A stretch of DNA of 64,000 nt, from the NCBI RefSeq assembly GCF_018736145.1, contig NZ_CP059997.1, positions 5,889,501 through 5,953,500 on the forward strand, written 5' to 3'. How positions within the stretch are numbered: the stretch's first letter is position 1; each line of letters begins with the position of its first letter. The notes under the pieces were generated by a model, which worked only from the letters and a program-made list of their open reading frames with translations, had not been told where the DNA came from and did no database searches. Shown piece after piece: positions 51,476-59,457 of the stretch. The translations under genes were made by a program, and so were the position numbers. Origin of the DNA: Amycolatopsis sp. CA-230715. GTDB lineage: Bacteria > Actinomycetota > Actinomycetes > Mycobacteriales > Pseudonocardiaceae.

Positions 51476-53835
51476 CGGTTTTCCCTCGGGAAGTTGGGGA
51501 AGTCCGCGAACAGCGGGACCTGTTCGCCGAGCGGCCTGCTCGCGGGCTTCCCCGGCCGCTCCAGCCCGGCGGCCATCGCGACCGCGCGATCCCATTCGGG
51601 GTCCACGACGTAGTCGAGGTGCCGCAGCACCCCGGCCGCCCAGCGGCGGTTCCCGGTCGACGGCGGCAGCGGGTCCGGCAGCCAGTGGTCGCCGCCGAGG
51701 ACGAGCGCGCCGGTCGGCGCGGGTTCGGCCGCGGGCAGCGGGCCGATGCCGCCGTCGGGGAGGTATCCGACGCCGACGAGCTTGTCCGTCACCACCTGGT
51801 GCCGCCACGTGGTGACGCCGCCGCCGAAGATGTCGGTGCCGCGCGCGAGCCCGCGCCAGCGTCCTTCCAACGCCCCGTAGAGGTCAGAAAGCGACTCCAG
51901 CGGCAGCACCGCGGGGAAGGCGCGCTGGTAGCCCCATTGCAGCGGAGCGCCCGCGGTCACCAGCCCGACGCGCGACAGTTCTTCCGGCGTGAGGACGTGC
52001 GCGAGCCTGGCCGCGGTGACCGTCGCGAGCAGGCCGCCGAGGTTGTGCCCGGCGAGCACCACCCGCGTGCTGGGCTCGGCGAGGTGTTCGCGCGCGCGGG
52101 CGGCGAGGTCCGGCACGACCTTGAGCGCGTAGCAGGGCGGCACGGTCGGGTGCGCGGTCCGCGGCCAGAAGCACACGAGATCCGCGAGCGCGCCGAGGTG
52201 GCGGCTCCGGCCGGGGGACTTCGCCGCCGTGTAGACCACGCGCAGTAGCCCGGCGGCCAGCGCGCCGAGGGTGACTACGCCCGCCGCCGAAAGCGGTTCG
52301 AACCAGCCGGGCACCCCGCCGCCGGCGATGCGGAGCACGATCAGTCCCGCCGCGCCCGCGGCCATGCCGAGCGAAACCGTCAGCGCGATCCGGTGCAGGT
52401 GCCTGCGCTCCCACGCGGAGCGCGCCCACGCCTTCGCGGCGACGCGTTCGTCGTGCGGCTTGGTTTCCATCAGCCGCACGATCGCCGGGATGCCGCGCGC
52501 GCGTCGGCGCAGCGGCAGCGCCACCGCGAAGCCGATCAGCGTCAGCAGCGCGGCGAGCAGGAATCCCGCGCCCCACAGCACGGTCACGAGCTGGTAGCTG
52601 TCCGGGAGCTTGAGGTCGTCGTCGCCGACGAGCTGGCGGATGGCACCGGCCAGCCCCGCGCCGAACCCGCCGCCGAGCAGCCCGGCGAGCGCGAGCGCCG
52701 GCGCGGCCGCCCAGCCGCCCGCCCACGGCCGGAGCCGCCTCGGCAGCGCGCGCCACGCGGGCCTCGCCAACAGGGCGGCGGGGATGAGCAGGAGCGCGAA
52801 CACGAGCCACACCACCACGAGCGAGGCTCCGAGCGCTTCGACCGTGCCGTCGATCCCGGACGGCGTGCCGGGCCCGGTCAGCCCGGTGCCGGACAGCCCC
52901 GGCGGCAACGGGGTGTGCCGCACCGCGACCACGACGACGTCGGCGAAGGCGAGCGTGATCACCGCGCGCCGTCCCCACTTGCCGAGCAGCCGCGCCCTGG
53001 TCGCCTCGCCGGGAATGCCCGCGATCAGCAGGGGCAGCGCGATCATCGCCACCGTGGCGCCCCAGCACACCGCGTCGACGGCGTCGCCGGGGACCCGGAA
53101 CGGGCCGCCGAGCGTCAGCAGCGCCACCGACGCGAGCGCGACGACGGTGTGCAGGCAGCGCAGCACGCCGACGTCGCGTGCGGCGCGCAGCTCGTCGCCG
53201 GGCAGCGCGCCGTCCGGCGGCGCCGGGGTTTCCGCGCGCACCTTCCAGTCCGCGGACGAAATGCGGTGCAGCACGAAGATCACGATCAGCAGCGGGCCGA
53301 ACCCGGCGAGGGTGCGCACCGGGTCCGCGGTGCGGAGGCCGTCGGGCACCCACGCCATGCAGTCGACGCCGGGTGTGAGGCATTGCACAGCGACGAGATC
53401 GAGCGTCACCACCGCGAACTGGCTCACCAGCAGCATGGTCAGCAGCAGCGACGCGATCCGGAGCAGCCTGCGCAGCAGCGCGCCGAGCACGGCGGCGGTC
53501 CGGCTGCCGCGCCGCGCGGGCGGGAGCATCCACTGCGCGACGTTGGCGAGCGAGAACGGGAACAGCAGCGCCCAGGTGGCTTTCGCGGCTCCGCCCGAGG
53601 TCATCCCGCTCCACAGGTACCCCTCGAGCGTGCGCGGGATCGCCCTGCCGAGCGCCTGCACGACGGGGCCGGGCGCGGGCCTGCGCAGGCGGTCCGACGG
53701 GCGGATCACCTTGCCGAGCTCGTCACCCGCGACCTCCACCGTGCTGACCGTGTCCAGCAGCGATTCACCGCTCGTGCCGGTCAGTCCTGGCACGCGCAGT
53801 TCGGCTATTCGGGTGTCGGGTCCGGGCAAAGCCAC
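51472..53835 (-). CDS. Polytopic membrane protein with degenerate lipase domain
   Basis: This 787-residue protein has about ten TM helices in two blocks (about 85-330 and 340-560), separated by a low-complexity Pro/Gly loop. A soluble alpha/beta-hydrolase-like domain (about 580-785) ends the chain. In the place of the lipase nucleophile elbow (GHSxG) it reads LAGHNLGGLLA, so Asn replaces Ser and classical hydrolysis is unlikely. GGDHWLPDPLP near the C-terminus could hold the His. The start is GTG 53835. Family unknown to me beyond 'actinobacterial membrane protein'. It is divergent from sahH and shares its stop bases (CTAG) with the permease gene. Confidence 0.7.
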   Translation of the reverse strand: MALPGPDTRIAELRVPGLTGTSGESLLDTVSTVEVAGDELGKVIRPSDRLRRPAPGPVVQALGRAIPRTLEGYLWSGMTSGGAAKATWALLFPFSLANVAQWMLPPARRGSRTAAVLGALLRRLLRIASLLLTMLLVSQFAVVTLDLVAVQCLTPGVDCMAWVPDGLRTADPVRTLAGFGPLLIVIFVLHRISSADWKVRAETPAPPDGALPGDELRAARDVGVLRCLHTVVALASVALLTLGGPFRVPGDAVDAVCWGATVAMIALPLLIAGIPGEATRARLLGKWGRRAVITLAFADVVVVAVRHTPLPPGLSGTGLTGPGTPSGIDGTVEALGASLVVVWLVFALLLIPAALLARPAWRALPRRLRPWAGGWAAAPALALAGLLGGGFGAGLAGAIRQLVGDDDLKLPDSYQLVTVLWGAGFLLAALLTLIGFAVALPLRRRARGIPAIVRLMETKPHDERVAAKAWARSAWERRHLHRIALTVSLGMAAGAAGLIVLRIAGGGVPGWFEPLSAAGVVTLGALAAGLLRVVYTAAKSPGRSRHLGALADLVCFWPRTAHPTVPPCYALKVVPDLAARAREHLAEPSTRVVLAGHNLGGLLATVTAARLAHVLTPEELSRVGLVTAGAPLQWGYQRAFPAVLPLESLSDLYGALEGRWRGLARGTDIFGGGVTTWRHQVVTDKLVGVGYLPDGGIGPLPAAEPAPTGALVLGGDHWLPDPLPPSTGNRRWAAGVLRHLDYVVDPEWDRAVAMAAGLERPGKPASRPLGEQVPLFADFPNFPRENR

Positions 53836-53918
53836 CTAAGGGTCACCTAACCTTCGAGTGGGTGTTGAACCGACAACGGTACTGTTCACCTGTCGACGAG
53901 CCTTGGAGGAACTGCCCT

Positions 53919-55391
53919 ATGACCCCCGAAAGCGTTGCCAAGCGGCACGACACCCGCAACGGCATCGAATTCGCTGTCGCCGATCTGGACGCCGCCGAGT
54001 TCGGCCGCAAGGAGATCCGCCTGGCCGAGCACGAAATGCCCGGACTGATGGCGCTGCGGCGCGAGTACGCCGAGGTGTTCCCGCTGCGCGGCGCCCGGGT
54101 CGCGGGTTCGCTGCACATGACGGTGCAGACCGCGGTGCTCATCGAGACCCTGGTTTCGCTCGGTGCCGAAGTGCGCTGGGCGTCGTGCAACATCTTTTCC
54201 ACGCAGGACCACGCGGCGGCGGCCGTGGTGGTCGGTCCGCACGGTACGCCGGAAGAGCCCAAGGGCGTACCGGTGTTCGCGTGGAAGGGCGAAACGCTCG
54301 AAGAGTACTGGTGGTGCACCGAGCGCATGCTCACCTGGGAAGGTGAGGGCCCGAACATGATCCTGGACGACGGTGGTGACGCCACGATGCTCGTCCACAA
54401 GGGCACCGAGTTCGAGAAGGCGGGCGTCGTCCCGGCCGCCGACGAGAACGATCCCGAGGAGTGGCAGGTCTTCCTGGAGCTGCTGCGGGGTTCGCTGGCC
54501 GCGGACAAGGGCAAATGGACCGCGATCGGCGAGGGCGTCCGCGGCGTCACCGAGGAGACCACGACCGGTGTGCTGCGGCTCTACCAGCTCGCGGCCGCCG
54601 GTGAGCTGCTGTTCCCGGCGATCAACGTCAACGACGCGGTCACCAAGTCGAAGTTCGACAACCGCTACGGCATCCGGCACTCGCTGGTCGACGGCATCAA
54701 CCGCGGCACCGACGTGCTGATCGGCGGCAAGGTCGCGGTGGTGTGCGGGTACGGCGACGTTGGCAAGGGCGCCGCGGAGTCGTTGCGGGGACAGGGCGCG
54801 CGCGTCATCGTCACCGAGATCGACCCGATCTGCGCGCTGCAGGCGGCGATGGACGGCTACCAGGTCAAGCAGCTGGAGAGCGTGCTCGGCGAGGCCGACA
54901 TCGTGATCACCACCACCGGTAACAAGAACGTGGTGATGGTCGAGCACATGGCGCAGATGAAGCACCAGGCGATCCTCGGCAACATCGGCCACTTCGACAA
55001 CGAGCTGGACATCGCGGGCCTGCAGCGGTACCCGGGCGTCCAGCACGTCAACATCAAGCCGCAGGTCGACGAGTGGACCTTCCCGAGCGGCCGGTCGATC
55101 ATCGTGCTGTCCGAGGGCAGGCTGCTCAACCTCGGCAACGCGACCGGGCACCCGTCGTTCGTGATGTCGAACAGCTTCTCCAACCAGGTGATCGCGCAGA
55201 TCGAGCTGTTCACCAAGCACGAGGAGTACGACAAGGAGGTCTTCCGCCTCCCGAAGAAGCTCGACGAGAAGGTCGCGAAGATCCACCTCGAAGCGCTCGG
55301 CGGCGAGCTGACCAAGCTGACCAAGGAACAGGCCGAGTACATCGACGTGGACGTCGAAGGCCCGTTCAAGTCGGACCACTACCGCTACTGA
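53919..55391 (+). CDS. sahH: S-adenosyl-L-homocysteine hydrolase
   Basis: This 490-residue NAD-dependent enzyme splits S-adenosylhomocysteine into homocysteine and adenosine, which relieves product inhibition of methyltransferases. Catalytic and binding segments are all present: LHMTVQTAVLIETL, WASCNIFSTQDHAAA, NVNDAVTKSKFDNRYG, NAD motif GYGDVGKG, and C-terminal GPFKSDHYRY with the NAD-capping Lys/Tyr. Length fits the bacterial form with the extra internal segment, as in mycobacteria. ATG 53919 follows GGAGGA by 8 nt; TACTGT (53880-53885) is a probable -10. A strong terminator follows at 55401-55439. Confidence 0.97.
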   Translation: MTPESVAKRHDTRNGIEFAVADLDAAEFGRKEIRLAEHEMPGLMALRREYAEVFPLRGARVAGSLHMTVQTAVLIETLVSLGAEVRWASCNIFSTQDHAAAAVVVGPHGTPEEPKGVPVFAWKGETLEEYWWCTERMLTWEGEGPNMILDDGGDATMLVHKGTEFEKAGVVPAADENDPEEWQVFLELLRGSLAADKGKWTAIGEGVRGVTEETTTGVLRLYQLAAAGELLFPAINVNDAVTKSKFDNRYGIRHSLVDGINRGTDVLIGGKVAVVCGYGDVGKGAAESLRGQGARVIVTEIDPICALQAAMDGYQVKQLESVLGEADIVITTTGNKNVVMVEHMAQMKHQAILGNIGHFDNELDIAGLQRYPGVQHVNIKPQVDEWTFPSGRSIIVLSEGRLLNLGNATGHPSFVMSNSFSNQVIAQIELFTKHEEYDKEVFRLPKKLDEKVAKIHLEALGGELTKLTKEQAEYIDVDVEGPFKSDHYRY

Positions 55392-55400
55392 GTTTTCTTC

Positions 55401-55439
55401 GCGATGCCCCCTCCCCGGGAAAAGGGGAGGGGGCATCGC
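55401..55439 (+). terminator. sahH terminator
   Basis: A perfect 16-bp stem (GCGATGCCCCCTCCCC at 55401-55416 with 55424-55439) closes on the loop GGGAAAA, 10 nt after the sahH stop. It isolates the downstream yjdF leader from sahH transcription. Confidence 0.85.
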
Positions 55440-55451
55440 GCGTTTCGCGGG

Positions 55452-55604
55452 TAGGCTCGCCGCCGTTCTTGGCCGGACGAACCTCACAGCCCGGTAGGTA
55501 GTCCGGGCGGCCCGCGGCGGTGCGAACCCGTCCTTGCTCGTTGTCCCGGACCTGACGGGAAACCAGTTGCGGCCAGGCTGATTCGTCATGCCTGGAGGTT
55601 TCCG
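55452..55604 (+). ncRNA. Structured 5' leader of yjdF, candidate riboswitch
   Basis: About 150 nt between the sahH terminator and the yjdF ATG holds several nested pairings. CCGCCG/CGGCGG (55460-55465, 55515-55520) encloses the hairpin GCCCGG/CCGGGC (55489-55494, 55503-55508). CCCG/CGGG follows near 55544-55558. The final hairpin CCAGGC-TGA-TTCG-TCA-T-GCCTGG (55573-55595) has a UUCG loop, and its 3' arm overlaps the first G's of the ribosome site GGAGG (55594-55598). In Bacillus, yjdF homologues follow the yjdF riboswitch, which responds to azaaromatic compounds. I cannot align this leader to that consensus by eye, so it may be that class or a different one. Confidence 0.5.
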
Positions 55605-56030
55605 ATGAGCGGGATGTTCACCCTTTTCCACGACGGCCGGTTCTGGGTCGGCGTCTACGAAATCCACGAAAACGGTTTCGTCCGCGCGGCGCGGCACGTG
55701 TTCGGCACCGAGCCGACGAACGCGGAGCTGGCGTTGTTCATGGCGGGCCGCGAGTTCACCGCGCTCGGCGACGAGGCGCGAAAGGCACCGGCCGTGCCCG
55801 CGCCTTCACGCGCCGAGGCGCGCACGAACGCGAGGCGGCTCGCGAAGACCGCGGCGAAGATGCAGGACGACGTCGGCGTGGGCACCGCCGCCCAGCGCGC
55901 GTTGAGCGAAGCCGTCACCGCGCGTGCCGGTGAGAACAAGGCCGCCCGCAAGCGCCGCGCGGCGGAAGAAGCGCGGCGGCGCCGTGAGCTGGCGCGAGGC
56001 AAAGCCAGGGCGAAGCGGCGCGGCAGGTGA
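55605..56030 (+). CDS. yjdF: YjdF-family (DUF2992) protein
   Basis: This 141-residue protein matches the YjdF family from end to end. The N-terminal [19 protein letters not shown] and [17 protein letters not shown] core (about 3-45) is followed by a long basic helix rich in Arg/Lys/Glu/Ala that ends [10 protein letters not shown]. Firmicute homologues share the FDGQFWVGV and KHVFGAEP motifs and the same basic tail, and are controlled by a riboswitch; their function is unknown. Here ATG 55605 has GGAGG 6 nt upstream, partly sequestered by a hairpin. It lies between sahH and tmk, which are close together in mycobacteria without it as far as I recall, so it looks like an insertion. Confidence 0.85.
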
Positions 56031-56061
56031 CTCGTATTCAGGTGACCGTATTGTGGTCTCC

Positions 56062-56700
56062 GTGGGACGACTCCTCGTGATCGAAGGCCTCGACGGCGCC
56101 GGAAAGCGCACCCTCGCCGAAGGGCTGACCAAGGCGCTCGCGGACAAGGGCGCGACCGTCGGCACGCTCGCGTTCCCCCGCTACGGCCGGAGCGTGCACG
56201 CCGACCTGGTGTCCGAGGCGCTGCACCGGCAGCACGGCGACCTGCCCGATTCGGTCTACGGGATGGCGCTGCTGTACGCGCTGGACCGCCGAGGGGCCGC
56301 GGACGAGATCGCGGAGAGCCTGCGCGCCCACGACGTCGTCCTGCTCGACCGGTACGTCGCATCCAACGCGGCCTACGGCGCCGCGCGGCTGCACCAGGAC
56401 GCGGACGGCGAGTTCGTCCGCTGGCTGCGCGAGCTCGAGATCGAGCGGTTTTCCCTGCCGGTGCCGGATCTCCAGCTCCTGCTGCGGGTCACGCCCGAAG
56501 TGGCCGCCGCGCGCGCTTCCGGGCGCGCGGCGGCGGATGCTTCGCGGGCGAAGGACTCGTTCGAATCCGACGACGGGTTGCAGCAGCGGTGTTCGGTGGT
56601 CTATGACGAGCTGGCCGCGGCGTCGTGGCTGGGGCCGTGGCAGGTCGTGGACGGCATGTCGATGGACGTCGCCGCTGTTTTCGCGGCGCTCGACCTCTGA
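56062..56700 (+). CDS. tmk: Thymidylate kinase
   Basis: This 212-residue kinase phosphorylates dTMP to dTDP. The P-loop is GLDGAGKRTL (residues 9-18; Arg after Lys as in the M. tuberculosis enzyme). TLAFPRYGRSVHADLV and the DR(Y/H) motif LLDRYVASNAAYGAARLH follow, with a lid segment near RASGRAAADASRAKDSFE. GTG 56062 is chosen: TATTGT (56049-56054) ends 7 nt before it, so the transcript is leaderless; GTG 56053 would overlap the -10. The final 100 nt are antisense to the end of the MarR gene. Confidence 0.93.
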   Translation: MGRLLVIEGLDGAGKRTLAEGLTKALADKGATVGTLAFPRYGRSVHADLVSEALHRQHGDLPDSVYGMALLYALDRRGAADEIAESLRAHDVVLLDRYVASNAAYGAARLHQDADGEFVRWLRELEIERFSLPVPDLQLLLRVTPEVAAARASGRAAADASRAKDSFESDDGLQQRCSVVYDELAAASWLGPWQVVDGMSMDVAAVFAALDL

Positions 56701-57266
56701 GCCGGCGAGGACGACCGGCGCCGCTTCGGCGCGAGGTCTTCCTCGCCGGGCACGAACATGAGCGGGTGGGTGCCCGCTTCGGCGGCGGCCGTGATCTTGC
56801 GCAGCAGCCGCGCGAGCTGCTTGCGCTCGTTCGGGCCCAGCGGCGCCATCAGCTCGTGTTCGGCCTCGGCCTGCGCGCCGATCGTGGCCTCCCAGGCGCG
56901 GTGCCCCTTCGCGGTGAGCGCGACGAGCAGCTTCCGCCGGTCGTCCTCGTCGTGCGTGCGGGACACGTAGCCGGAGTTCTCCAGCCGTTCCAAGCGGTTC
57001 GTCAGCGTCGCGGGCGCGACGTCGAGCCCGGCGGCCAGCGCGGTCGGCGTCATCCGGTACGGCGTGCCGGCCGACCGCAGCCGCCAGAGGATGTCGTACT
57101 CCCAGCTCTTGAGCGGGTACGACGCCAGCGCCTCGGTGCGGCGGTGCGCCAGGTGGCGCACCAGCATCTGCATCCGGGTGACCGCGCCCTCCACGTCGGG
57201 GTCGAGCTCGGGCACCTCGCGCGACCAGTACTTGATGTGCCGGTCAATTGAGTCGACTTCGCGCAT
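56601..57266 (-). CDS. MarR-family regulator with low-complexity tail
   Basis: This is a 221-residue protein. The MarR winged helix occupies about 25-165 (PLKSWEYDILWRLR, TPTALAAGLDVAPATLTNRLERLENSGYV, RTHDEDDRRKLLVALTAKG). The remaining 40 residues (PKRRRSSSPAQRSSAAKTAA...) are low-complexity; the last 33 or so codons are the antisense of tmk and are probably only read-through to the first stop. ATG 57266 lies 6 nt after TACACT (57278-57273), so it is leaderless. The divergent esterase gene is the likely target; TTCGA-N17-TCGAA (57282-57308) is a weak candidate operator. Confidence 0.88.
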   Translation of the reverse strand: MREVDSIDRHIKYWSREVPELDPDVEGAVTRMQMLVRHLAHRRTEALASYPLKSWEYDILWRLRSAGTPYRMTPTALAAGLDVAPATLTNRLERLENSGYVSRTHDEDDRRKLLVALTAKGHRAWEATIGAQAEAEHELMAPLGPNERKQLARLLRKITAAAEAGTHPLMFVPGEEDLAPKRRRSSSPAQRSSAAKTAATSIDMPSTTCHGPSHDAAASSS

Positions 57267-57326
57267 CCGCCCAGTGTACCGTTCGAGTCGGAATACTTCG
57301 TTTTCGAATCAACTGGGGTGGTGCCG

Positions 57327-58331
57327 ATGGACGACAGGATCGACGAGCACGAGATCGAAAGCGCGCTGCTGGCGGGAAATCCGCTCGGCGACAGCCCCCG
57401 GCGGCCGCTGTGGGTGTACACGCCGCCGGGGTACGAGAGCGGCGAAAAGCGCTACCCGGTGGTGTACCTGCTGCTCGGGTTCACCGGGCGCCTCGAAGCG
57501 TGGCGCAACCGCACTCCGTACCGCGAGCCGGTGCCCGAGACGATCGACGGGGTGTTCGCGCGCGGCGAGGCGCCGCCGATGATCCTGGTGTTCGTCGACG
57601 CGTGGACTTCCTACGGCGGCAGCCAGTACGTGGATTCCGCCGGTACCGGGCGGTACCACTCCTACCTCTGCGAGGAGGTCGTGCCGTGGGTCGACTCGCA
57701 CTACCGCACCCTCGCCGCGCGGGAGCACCGCGCGATCGCGGGCAAGTCCAGCGGCGGCCTCGGCGCGATGATCACGCCGATGCTGCGGCCCGACCTGTTC
57801 GGCGCTTTCGCGACGCATTCGGGCGATTCGCTCTCGGAAGCCCAGTATTTCCCGCACTTCTTCGCCGCGGTACGGGATCTGCGCGCCTACGACGGCGACA
57901 TCTTCCGCTGGTGGGACGACTTCCGGTCACGGGTCGCCTTCACCAAGGGAGAGGACCTGCGGCTGCTGGAGATCCTCGGCGTCTCCGCGTGCTTCTCACC
58001 CGGTGCGGACGGCAGGCCCGAGTTGCCCTTCGATCCCGGCACGGGCGCGATCCGCGAGGAGGTCTGGGCGCGCTGGCTCGCCTGGGACCCGGTGCGCATG
58101 GTGCCGGAGCACGCCGACGCGCTGCGATCCCAGCGCGCGATCTGGATCGACGCGGGCGTGCGCGACGAATGGTTCCTCGACCTCGGCGCCACGGCGTTCC
58201 GCGAGGCGCTGGCGCGCGCCGGGGTCGAGGACTCCACCGTCCACTTCGAACTCTTCGACGGCGGGCACATCGCCGTCGAGTACCGCCAGCCGCTCGCGCT
58301 CGCCTGGCTCGCCGAGCGACTGGCACCGTGA
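57327..58331 (+). CDS. Putative esterase (esterase D/enterochelin-esterase-like)
   Basis: This 334-residue alpha/beta hydrolase is of the Esterase family: LWVYTPPGYESGEKRYPVVYLLLGF near the N-terminus, FVDAWTSYGGSQYVDS, HYRTLAAREHRAIAGKSSGGLGAM with the nucleophile Ser, a late Asp in IDAGVRDEWFLD and His in FDGGHIAVEY. No signal peptide is present, so it is cytoplasmic. ATG 57327 has GGGGTGG upstream; GTG 57318 would add three residues. It is divergent from MarR. It ends 7 nt before the convergent Rieske gene. Confidence 0.85.
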   Translation: MDDRIDEHEIESALLAGNPLGDSPRRPLWVYTPPGYESGEKRYPVVYLLLGFTGRLEAWRNRTPYREPVPETIDGVFARGEAPPMILVFVDAWTSYGGSQYVDSAGTGRYHSYLCEEVVPWVDSHYRTLAAREHRAIAGKSSGGLGAMITPMLRPDLFGAFATHSGDSLSEAQYFPHFFAAVRDLRAYDGDIFRWWDDFRSRVAFTKGEDLRLLEILGVSACFSPGADGRPELPFDPGTGAIREEVWARWLAWDPVRMVPEHADALRSQRAIWIDAGVRDEWFLDLGATAFREALARAGVEDSTVHFELFDGGHIAVEYRQPLALAWLAERLAP

Positions 58332-58338
58332 CCGCGCG

Positions 58339-59457
58339 TCAGGAGAGCATTTTCCGGACCCAGTCGTGGAATTCGCCGATGTGGTGTTCCGACGGCATCA
58401 GTACCCCGCCTTCGGCGTAGGCGCGCGAGCTCATCGCGGGCTGGCAGCGTTCGCACGCCTCGAAGTCCTGCTGGTTCACCCGGTGGAACAGTTCGACCGA
58501 ATGCGAGACGTCCTTTCCGGAGGCCACCACGTCCTTCGAATAGAGCCAGTCGCATTCGACCACGGTGCGGTCCACGGCGAGGGGGTACATCCGGTGGAAG
58601 ATGACGTGATCGGGCACCAGGTTCACGAACACCTGCGGGCGCACGGTGATCGCGTAGTAGCGGCGGTCGTGCGCCTCGCCCACGTTGCCGAGCTTGTCGA
58701 AACCGGCGCTGCCGTCGACGGTGAACCCGGCGACCTCCTCGCCGAACTCGGCGCCGTGGCCGACGTAGTACTGCGCCGCGTACCCGTCGGCGAACTCCGG
58801 CAGCACCTCGGTCAGCTCGGGGTGGATGGTGGCGCAGTGGTAGCACTCCATGAAGTTTTCGATGATGAGCTTCCAGTTCGCGTGCACGTCGTAGGTGATG
58901 CGCCGCCCGATCTCCAGGTCGCCGACCTCGTAGCCCTCGATCACCTCGGTGCCGCCGAGCCGGTCGGCGACCGCGCCGACCACAGTGTCCTCAAAGGACG
59001 GTGGCTCGGCGGCGAGGCAGACCCACGCGTAACCGAGCCATTCGCGAAGGTGCACCCGGTTGAGCCCGTACGCGGTGCGGTCGAGGTCCGGCATGCTCGC
59101 GAGGTTCGGCGCCGCGACCAGTTTGCCGTCGAGCCCGTAGGTCCACGCGTGGTACGGGCACTGGAAGGACCGTTTGACCGAACCGGTTTCCGCCGTGCAC
59201 AAGCGGGCACCGCGGTGGCGGCAGACGTTCAGGAACGCGTTGAGCGCGCCGTCGCGGCCGCGGCTGACGAGCACGCTCTCCCGTCCTACTTGGACGGTCC
59301 GGAAATCGCCAGGCGCCGCCAGTTCCGCGGTGCGCAGCGCGCAGAACCACATCGACTCGAAGATCCGTTCCTGCTCGCTTTCGAACATGCCGGGATCGGT
59401 GTAGGTGTGGCCGGGAAGGGTAGGGATGAGACCGGTCGGCTGGTCGAGCGAAGTCAT
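58339..59457 (-). CDS. gbcA: Rieske oxygenase alpha subunit, glycine betaine monooxygenase-like
   Basis: This is a 372-residue ring-hydroxylating-type oxygenase. The Rieske [2Fe-2S] ligands are C79-x-H81 and C100-x2-H103 (CRHRGARLC, CPYHAWTY). Mononuclear iron ligands are H207 and H212 in NFMECYHCATIHPEL. Relatives demethylate glycine betaine or stachydrine rather than aromatics. The operon context (dimethylglycine oxidase, sarcosine oxidase) points to betaine to dimethylglycine. The start ATG 59457 overlaps the upstream stop as ATGA. The required reductase (GbcB type) is not in the window, at least not in this operon, so the symbol is provisional. Confidence 0.82.
   Translation of the reverse strand: MTSLDQPTGLIPTLPGHTYTDPGMFESEQERIFESMWFCALRTAELAAPGDFRTVQVGRESVLVSRGRDGALNAFLNVCRHRGARLCTAETGSVKRSFQCPYHAWTYGLDGKLVAAPNLASMPDLDRTAYGLNRVHLREWLGYAWVCLAAEPPSFEDTVVGAVADRLGGTEVIEGYEVGDLEIGRRITYDVHANWKLIIENFMECYHCATIHPELTEVLPEFADGYAAQYYVGHGAEFGEEVAGFTVDGSAGFDKLGNVGEAHDRRYYAITVRPQVFVNLVPDHVIFHRMYPLAVDRTVVECDWLYSKDVVASGKDVSHSVELFHRVNQQDFEACERCQPAMSSRAYAEGGVLMPSEHHIGEFHDWVRKMLS

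Noticed and set aside
53836..53918. Possible SAH riboswitch or iron box upstream of sahH
   Set aside because: Only about 30 nt lie between the likely transcription start and the ATG, too short for an SAH riboswitch. The repeated TTAGGTG on the minus strand is a direct repeat and matches the iron box at only 12 of 19 positions.
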